Positions 1 to 4,873 of a DNA stretch of 7,368 nt are shown piece by piece. The number at the start of each line of letters is the position of its first letter. Position 1 is the first letter of the stretch. This DNA is from JAGNNV01 sp031392925. Its GTDB lineage: Bacteria; Acidobacteriota; Vicinamibacteria; Fen-336; JAGNNV01. The stretch is taken from NCBI GenBank assembly GCA_031392925.1, contig JANMVV010000082.1, positions 1 to 7,368 on the forward strand, written 5' to 3'. A model generated the notes under the pieces. That model searched no databases. It was not told the origin of the DNA and saw only the letters and a list, made by a program, of their open reading frames with translations. Both the position numbers and the translations under genes were made by a program.

Positions 1-294
1 GCTTACTCCGCGGCGAAGGGCGCGATCGTCTCCCTCACCAAGGGGCTCGCCAAGGAGATGTCGCCGCACGGGATCCGGGTCAACTGCGTGGCCCCCGGCC
101 TCATCGGCGAGACCGCGTTCCACGGACGCTTCACCGCGCCCGACGCCTTCGCGAACGCGGCCAAGGGCGTATTGCTGGGCCGCGCCGGGACCCCGGAGGA
201 AGTGGCCACCGTGGTCGCTTTCCTGGCCTCTTCCGACGCGTCGTTCCTGACCGGCGAGACCATCGAGATCAATGGCGGGATGAACATGCGATGA
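1..294 (+). CDS. SDR-family oxidoreductase, C-terminal part (5' end outside window)
   Basis: This is the last 97 residues of a classical short-chain dehydrogenase/reductase, an NAD(P)-dependent cytosolic Rossmann-fold enzyme. Frame 1 is open from the first base. It begins AYSAAKGAI, so the catalytic YxxxK pair is Y2 and K6 of the visible part. IRVNCVAPG (residues 25-33) is the conserved N-x-x-x-PG segment after the active site. GRAGTPEEVA and the ending LTGETIEINGG are the usual C-terminal SDR signatures. Classical SDRs are about 250 aa, so roughly 150 residues, including the TGxxxGxG nucleotide-binding motif, lie upstream. The stop overlaps the start of the MFS gene by 4 bp (ATGA). Beside a uronate-type transporter and a polysaccharide lyase, a role on a keto-uronate (DEH reductase-like or KduD-like) is plausible, but this is inference. 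Substrate and cofactor cannot be told from this fragment. Confidence 0.93.
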   Translation, partial: AYSAAKGAIVSLTKGLAKEMSPHGIRVNCVAPGLIGETAFHGRFTAPDAFANAAKGVLLGRAGTPEEVATVVAFLASSDASFLTGETIEINGGMNMR

Positions 295-1565
295 AGGTCA
301 GCGGTCTTCGCTGGTTCATGGTCGGCCTCGTCTTCCTGGCCACCGTCATCAACTATATCGACCGGCAGACCGTTTCGGTTCTCAAGACCGCGATCAGTCA
401 GGACCTCGGGCTCTCTAACTCCGACTACGCGGCGATCCAGAACAGCTTTCTCGTCTTCTACGGGATCAGCCAGATGGTGTCGGGGCGGCTCTTCGACATC
501 ATCGGCACGCGCCGCGGCTTCGTGTTTTCGATCGTGGTCTGGTCTCTCGCCGCTCTCGCTCACGCGACCGCGCGCACTGCCTCGGCGTTCGCGATGTTCC
601 GGGCCGCGCTCGGTTTCGGTGAAGCGGGGAACTGGCCGGGCGCCGCGAAGGTGGTGGGGGAGTGGTTCCCGGTACGGGAGCGGGCCTTGGGTATGGGGAT
701 CTTCAACACCGGCGCCGCGGTCGGGGGCGCGTTGTCTCCACCCATCATCGCCTGGCTCGCGACCGATTACGGCTGGCGGGCCACGTTCATGGTCACCGGC
801 GCTCTCGGCTTCATCTGGCTCGCGCTGTGGCTCATCTTCTTCCGCTCGCCCTCGGAGCATTCCTGGATCACCGAGGAGGAACGCGCCCACATCCTCGACG
901 GCGCAGAGGCGGGGCCGTCGGGTCCCGCGTGGCGTCCGGGCTGGGGCCAGCTCCTCCAATATCGGCAGACCTGGGCGGTGATCATGGGCCGGTTCATCAC
1001 CGATCCGATCTGGTGGCTCTACATCTTCTGGCTGCCCTCCTACCTGCAGGAGGCGCGCGGGTTCAGCCTGCAGCAGGTCGGATTCTCCGCGTGGCTGCCC
1101 TTCCTCGCGGGCGGCATCGGCGCGCTCTCGGGCGGCTATGCCTCGGGCGCTCTCATCTCGCGCGGGTGGACGGTGGATCGAGCGCGCAAGGCGGTGATGA
1201 TCTTCGGCGCCATGCTCACGCCCGCCGGGATTCTCGCCATGCGTGCGAACGACCCGTACGTCGCTCTCGCGTGGATGGCGGTGGTGCTCTTCGGGTTCCA
1301 GGTCTGGATAAACAACCTCCAGACCCTGCCCAGCGACTTCTTTCCGAGCAGCGCCGTGGGTTCGGTGTTTGGACTCGGAGGCCTCGCCGCCGCGATCGCG
1401 AGCGTTGGTTTCACGTGGGCGACGGGAAGGATCGTGGACAGCTACGGGTACACGCCGGTGTTCCTGATCGCGGGAGTGCTTGGGCCGGTCGGACTCGTGG
1501 TCACCCTTGGACTCGCGGGTCGCATCGGCAACGTGGTCGTCGAACCGAAGGGACAGACAGCATGA
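291..1565 (+). CDS. MFS transporter, ACS/hexuronate (ExuT-like) family
   Basis: A 424-aa inner-membrane major facilitator protein, full length for the anion:cation symporter group that imports hexuronates, glucarate and similar organic anions with protons. TM1 ends in NYIDRQTVS (residues 21-29), a segment typical of ExuT/GudP-like carriers. The loop between TM2 and TM3 has the MFS signature GRLFDIIGTRR (65-75). RAALGFGEAGNWPG (104-117) and EWFPVRERALGMG match the family's TM4 region and following loop. About 12 hydrophobic segments can be traced, with a charged central loop (about 185-220, SPSEHSWITEEERAH). ATG at 291 was chosen because it gives the expected short cytosolic N-terminus before TM1 and overlaps the SDR stop as ATGA. 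The gene overlaps the lyase start in the same way, so all three are probably co-translated. Likely cargo is the mono- or oligo-uronate released by the lyase. Substrate is inferred from context and the family is secure. Confidence 0.93.
   Translation: MKVSGLRWFMVGLVFLATVINYIDRQTVSVLKTAISQDLGLSNSDYAAIQNSFLVFYGISQMVSGRLFDIIGTRRGFVFSIVVWSLAALAHATARTASAFAMFRAALGFGEAGNWPGAAKVVGEWFPVRERALGMGIFNTGAAVGGALSPPIIAWLATDYGWRATFMVTGALGFIWLALWLIFFRSPSEHSWITEEERAHILDGAEAGPSGPAWRPGWGQLLQYRQTWAVIMGRFITDPIWWLYIFWLPSYLQEARGFSLQQVGFSAWLPFLAGGIGALSGGYASGALISRGWTVDRARKAVMIFGAMLTPAGILAMRANDPYVALAWMAVVLFGFQVWINNLQTLPSDFFPSSAVGSVFGLGGLAAAIASVGFTWATGRIVDSYGYTPVFLIAGVLGPVGLVVTLGLAGRIGNVVVEPKGQTA
1548..1553 (+). promoter_or_regulatory. 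Ribosome binding site for the lyase gene
   Basis: AAGGGA lies inside the end of the MFS coding sequence, 8 bases before the ATG at 1562. This is a reasonable Shine-Dalgarno match and spacing. It supports 1562 as the start rather than the in-frame codons far upstream, which lie inside the MFS gene. Confidence 0.5.
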
Positions 1566-3505
1566 AGACGAAGTGGAGCGCTGCGGCGCTGATCCTGACC
1601 CTCGCCATGGCGGGACGCGCGGGAGCGCAGGACGCGATTCCGACCTTCGCCGAGCTCCTCGCGCACAAGATCGAGCTCAAGCCGGAGCTCGTCGGCGTGC
1701 ACCCGCGCGTGTTCGTGACCAAGGCGGGCCTTCAAGCCCTCCGCGAACGCGCCCGGACCACCCACCGCGCGGAGTGGTCGAAGGTCCTCGCGAATCTGGC
1801 CGCGCTCAAAGGCGCTCCTCCCCCCGCCCCGGGTCCCCAGGAGCGCCGCTCGCAGAACATCGTCGCCTTCGCGGTGGCCGAGATCAGTCTCGCGTACGCG
1901 GTGGAGCGCAAACCCGAATACCTGGCCGCGGCGAAGGCCTGGACGCTCGCCGCCATCGACTACGAGCCGTGGGGCTACACCTACAACAAGCCCAATACCG
2001 ACCTCGCCGCGGGCCATCTTCTCTACGCCCTGGGCTGGGCCTACGACCTGCTCTACGACGACTTCACCCCGGCCGAACGCGCGCGGGTCAGGACCTCGCT
2101 CGAGCGTCACGCCAATCTGGTGTACGACGCCTTCCTGCCTTCGCCGCAAAAGAGGATGCATTTCACCCAGAATCACTATTTCATTCCGACCGCGGGGCTC
2201 GGGATCACCGCACTCGCCTTGATGGGTGAGTCGAGGGACGCGGAGAAATGGGCGGCGCTCGCTCGCGGCTTTCACCATCGCGCCGGTCAGCTCCTGAGCC
2301 CGGACGGTTACTACTACGAGGGCATGGAGTACTGGATCTTCTCCACGCCGTGGCTCGTGCACTTCCTCGACGCCTGGGAGCACGCAACCGGCGAGAGCCT
2401 CTGGGATCGCGACGTATTCCGCAACTGGAAGACGCTGCTCGCGCACGCGCTTCTCCCCGACGGCCAGAACGTCTTCGACTTTGGCGACATCTGGGAAGGG
2501 CCGTTGACCAGGGCGAAGAAGGGCGCCGACTACGAGCGCGCGTTCCCTGATGGCCGGCTGCAAAGCAACTTCAACGTGATGTATCGGGTGGCCGCCCGGT
2601 TCAAGGACCCAGAGGCCCAGGCCATCGCCCTGCGCTACGCGAGCTTTGGGCATTCGAACCTCGAGGAATACTGGACGCTGTTGTGGCGTGATCCTTCGAT
2701 CAGGCCCGCGTCCATGAGTGCGTTCCCGCTCCAGCATCATTTCAAGGACATGGGCGTGTACTACTACCGCACTTCGTGGGCGAAGGACGCGCTGGCCTTC
2801 GCGTTCAAAGCGGGCCCGCCGGAAGGCCATCGGGTGGCGACCCTGCTGCCGACGATGCCCGAGTGGTCGCTGGACAGCGGACACGCCCATCCCGACCAAG
2901 GAAGCTTCATCATCTACGCGAACGGCCGGTATCTCACCGGTGACACGGGTTACGCAGGCTTGCCCACCGCACGCAATCACAACACGGTGACCTTCGACGG
3001 TGTCGGTCAGGGTGTGGAAGGCGATCACGATGTGTGGCGCGGAGCGCCGTACCCGGGATTCGATGGCATCCGGATCCGCGACATCAAGGCCCTCGGTTCA
3101 GGCGTCACCATCGAGGCCGATCTCGGCGCGGCGTATCCGAAGGTGGCGGCGCTCTCGGCCTTCACGCGCACGTTCACCTTCGACGGAGCCTCCCGGTTCA
3201 CGGTGTCCGACCGATTCACGGTGCGGGAGCCGACGTCGATCGAATGGCGCCTCCAGTCGGATACGCCCTTCGAAGTGGCGAACCCGGGCGTCTACCGCAA
3301 CGGCGCCGGTGTCGCGATCGAGAGCGTGATCGCCAAACCGAAGAACGCCGAGGTCGCGCGCGAGGTCGGGAAGCTCAAAGTCCCGGGTCCGCCCGGCTCG
3401 ATCACCTCCGGTCCGGAGGAAGACCGCGGCTACGTGCTGACCGCGAAGACGAAAGCCCCGGCCGGGGAGTCGCGCGTCGAGGCCACGCTCACCATCGTAA
3501 AGTAA
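1562..3505 (+). CDS. Secreted heparinase II/III-superfamily polysaccharide lyase
   Basis: A 647-aa exported protein predicted to cleave a uronic-acid polysaccharide by beta-elimination in the periplasm or outside the cell. A Sec signal peptide (KTKW, hydrophobic stretch, AGA/QDA) predicts cleavage after A22. Residues about 45-370 form the mostly helical toroid domain and about 400-647 the heparinase II/III-like beta-sandwich. Candidate catalytic and metal residues match the family layout. N204-H205 lie in TQNHYF, Y257 in DGYYYEGMEYW, and H441, H443 and D445 in SGHAHPDQGSF. D461 (TGDTGY) and H473 (NHNTV) follow. By analogy with heparinase II, H205, Y257 and H441 would be the acid/base set, and H443, D461 and H473 the structural zinc site. 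The start was chosen for the signal peptide, the RBS and the ATGA overlap with the MFS gene; an open frame extending upstream to 662 is a shadow. The family is well supported. Substrate (alginate, heparin/heparan, other uronans) and PL number are not determinable. Confidence 0.9.
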   Translation: MKTKWSAAALILTLAMAGRAGAQDAIPTFAELLAHKIELKPELVGVHPRVFVTKAGLQALRERARTTHRAEWSKVLANLAALKGAPPPAPGPQERRSQNIVAFAVAEISLAYAVERKPEYLAAAKAWTLAAIDYEPWGYTYNKPNTDLAAGHLLYALGWAYDLLYDDFTPAERARVRTSLERHANLVYDAFLPSPQKRMHFTQNHYFIPTAGLGITALALMGESRDAEKWAALARGFHHRAGQLLSPDGYYYEGMEYWIFSTPWLVHFLDAWEHATGESLWDRDVFRNWKTLLAHALLPDGQNVFDFGDIWEGPLTRAKKGADYERAFPDGRLQSNFNVMYRVAARFKDPEAQAIALRYASFGHSNLEEYWTLLWRDPSIRPASMSAFPLQHHFKDMGVYYYRTSWAKDALAFAFKAGPPEGHRVATLLPTMPEWSLDSGHAHPDQGSFIIYANGRYLTGDTGYAGLPTARNHNTVTFDGVGQGVEGDHDVWRGAPYPGFDGIRIRDIKALGSGVTIEADLGAAYPKVAALSAFTRTFTFDGASRFTVSDRFTVREPTSIEWRLQSDTPFEVANPGVYRNGAGVAIESVIAKPKNAEVAREVGKLKVPGPPGSITSGPEEDRGYVLTAKTKAPAGESRVEATLTIVK

Positions 3506-3528
3506 CCGCCCAGAGAGAGCCGAGCCCC

Positions 3529-3557
3529 TTGGTTCCGGGCCGCTCCCGTGCCATGCT
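3529..3557 (+). promoter_or_regulatory. Possible sigma70-type promoter before the cytochrome gene
   Basis: TTGGTT (3529-3534), a 17-base spacer, then CATGCT (3552-3557) preceded by TG at 3549-3550 (extended -10). Each hexamer matches consensus at only 3 of 6 positions, but the spacing is ideal. Transcription would begin near 3564, only a few bases before the ATG at 3568, giving an almost leaderless mRNA. That would fit the absence of a Shine-Dalgarno sequence there. Weak evidence. Confidence 0.22.
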
Positions 3558-3567
3558 CCCGCCCCAT

Positions 3568-4023
3568 ATGACGACAAACCCTCTCTCCAAACGCCTTCTC
3601 CTCTCCCTCGCCGGCGCAGCCGTCGCGACCATCACCACCGTCGCTCCGGCCCAGGACGCCAAAACGGAACCGAAGAAGGAGACCCGGATCGAGCGTGGCA
3701 AGTACCTCGCCGAAGAGCTCGGTCGATGCCAGGAATGTCACACGGCCCTGCTCGAGGACGGCACTTTCGACAGGACGAAATGGATGAAGGGCGCTACCCT
3801 GGTTGGCATTCCCGCCAAGCCCATAGAGGACTGGCATCAGAAGGCGCCCGACCTCACCTCCACGAGCAAGCTTTGGGAGAACTGGAAGTTTGAGGGCTTC
3901 TCGACCTTCCTGCAGACCGCGAAGAACCCCCGGGGTCACAAGGCCGGGCCGCCCATGCCCGCGTACATGATGAGAGCCGAGGACGCCGATGCGATCACCG
4001 CGTACCTCAAGTCTCTGCCGTAA
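3568..4023 (+). CDS. Exported class I c-type cytochrome
   Basis: A 151-aa small monohaem c-type cytochrome that should carry electrons in the periplasm. The signal peptide (SKR, hydrophobic core, APA/QDA) predicts cleavage after A28. Haem attachment is C54-Q-E-C57-H58 (CxxCH), within IERGKYLAEELGRCQECHT, which resembles the helix leading into the haem site of class I cytochromes. The likely distal axial ligand is M130 in GPPMPAYM, followed by EDADAITAYLKSLP, the usual C-terminal helix. An in-frame ATG at 3553 would add five residues (MLPPH). ATG 3568 was preferred because it leaves a compact signal peptide; neither start has a good Shine-Dalgarno. The gene begins 62 bp after the lyase stop and precedes the barrel-like protein by 54 bp. 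No dehydrogenase partner is in the window, so its redox partner is unknown. It could serve an upstream or unlinked periplasmic dehydrogenase. Confidence 0.9.
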   Translation: MTTNPLSKRLLLSLAGAAVATITTVAPAQDAKTEPKKETRIERGKYLAEELGRCQECHTALLEDGTFDRTKWMKGATLVGIPAKPIEDWHQKAPDLTSTSKLWENWKFEGFSTFLQTAKNPRGHKAGPPMPAYMMRAEDADAITAYLKSLP

Positions 4024-4048
4024 GGCAGGCGCGCCGGCTTCCTTCTGC

Positions 4049-4068
4049 TTTACTCTCACCAAGGCGAG
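4049..4068 (+). promoter_or_regulatory. Possible -10 element and RBS before the barrel gene
   Basis: The 54-bp gap holds TGC-TTTACT (-10-like hexamer at 4049-4054, 4 of 6 matches, with TG upstream) and AAGGCGAG at 4061-4068, 9 bases before the ATG at 4078, a weak Shine-Dalgarno. No convincing -35 is visible at the right distance, so read-through from upstream is equally likely. Confidence 0.22.
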
Positions 4069-4077
4069 CCCGAATCG

Positions 4078-4863
4078 ATGATGACCAGATGGATGGCCGG
4101 GCTTTGCCTGGCCGTGTGCCTTCCCTCCCTGGCCGCCGCCCAGGCCGATGAGATCCAGGTGTACGACGGCGGTCTCGCGGCGAAGGGCACCTTCAACCTG
4201 ACCCTGCACAACAACTACATCGCGAGGGGCCTGACCGAGCCGGTCTTCGAGGGGGCGGTGGTGGCGGACAGGTCGTGGAACGGCGTCGCCGAATTCGCGC
4301 TTGGCGTCACCGATTGGTTCGAGGCGGGGCTCTACCTTCCTCTCTACAGTCTTGACAAGGACCTGGGGTTCGGCATCGATGGGGTGAAGCTCCGCGCTCT
4401 GTTCGCGGCTCCGAACGGCGACGATCGGAAGTTCGTCTACGGCGCCAACTTCGAGTTCAGCTACAACGCGAAGCGCTGGGACACCACCAGGATCACTTCC
4501 GAAGTCCGCCCCATCATCGGTTGGCATTTCAAGCGTTTCGACCTCATCTTCAATCCGATCATCGATACCGCCTACGACGGATTCGGGAATCTCGAATTCG
4601 TGCCCGCAGTGCGCGTGGCCTTCAACGTCGCGCCGAAGTGGCAGGTCGCGGTCGAGCACTACGCAAACTACGGGCACTTCAAGGACTTCTACTCGAAAGA
4701 GGAGCAGTCGCACAATATCTATGCGGTCGTCGACCACGACGGCAAGACCTGGGATTTCGAGTTCGGCGTCGGCTTCGGCCTCACCGACGCTTCCGACAAG
4801 CTCACGTTCAAAATGATCCTCGCGCATGATCTGAAGACGCGAAAACCGAAGTCGCGGTCGTAG
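4078..4863 (+). CDS. Exported beta-barrel-like protein, MetA-pathway/transporter type
   Basis: A 261-aa protein of unproven function. It starts with a signal peptide (MMTRW, hydrophobic core, LAAA/QADE), predicted cleavage after A21. The mature start ADEIQVYDGGLAAKGTFNLT resembles a group of outer-membrane proteins usually annotated as 'transporter' or 'putative MetA-pathway of phenol degradation'. The rest alternates hydrophobic and polar residues in strand-length blocks rich in Phe, Tyr and Trp. Examples are VTDWFEAGLYLPLYS, KFVYGANFEFSYN, FDLIFNPIIDTAYDGF and TWDFEFGVGFGLT, consistent with a small beta-barrel of about 10-12 strands. The last strand (KLTFKMILAHDL) is followed by a basic tail, KTRKPKSRS, instead of ending in an aromatic residue as many outer-membrane barrels do. 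A second ATG at 4081 is equally possible and changes one residue. It follows the cytochrome gene by 54 bp, and its role in this set (porin, small-molecule passage or structural) is open. Confidence 0.75.
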   Translation: MMTRWMAGLCLAVCLPSLAAAQADEIQVYDGGLAAKGTFNLTLHNNYIARGLTEPVFEGAVVADRSWNGVAEFALGVTDWFEAGLYLPLYSLDKDLGFGIDGVKLRALFAAPNGDDRKFVYGANFEFSYNAKRWDTTRITSEVRPIIGWHFKRFDLIFNPIIDTAYDGFGNLEFVPAVRVAFNVAPKWQVAVEHYANYGHFKDFYSKEEQSHNIYAVVDHDGKTWDFEFGVGFGLTDASDKLTFKMILAHDLKTRKPKSRS

Positions 4864-4873
4864 GCGAACCCGT

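Noticed and set aside
662..1561. Open frame extending the lyase gene upstream to 662
   Set aside because: It runs through the MFS gene in another frame and reads as Arg/Gly/His-rich out-of-frame sequence. The signal peptide, RBS and ATGA overlap place the real start at 1562.
1442..3028. 528-codon minus-strand frame opposite the lyase
   Set aside because: A shadow of the lyase codon pattern. No domain is recognisable and the lyase motifs are on the plus strand.
3517..3545. Imperfect stem-loop after the lyase stop as an intrinsic terminator
   Set aside because: Two 4-bp stems are interrupted by an asymmetric internal loop and no T-run follows, which is too weak to call.
4024..4040. GC-rich palindromic bases (GGCGCGCC, GCCGGC) after the cytochrome stop
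   Set aside because: Short palindromes like these are expected by chance at this GC content. They do not form a good hairpin and are not followed by a T-run.
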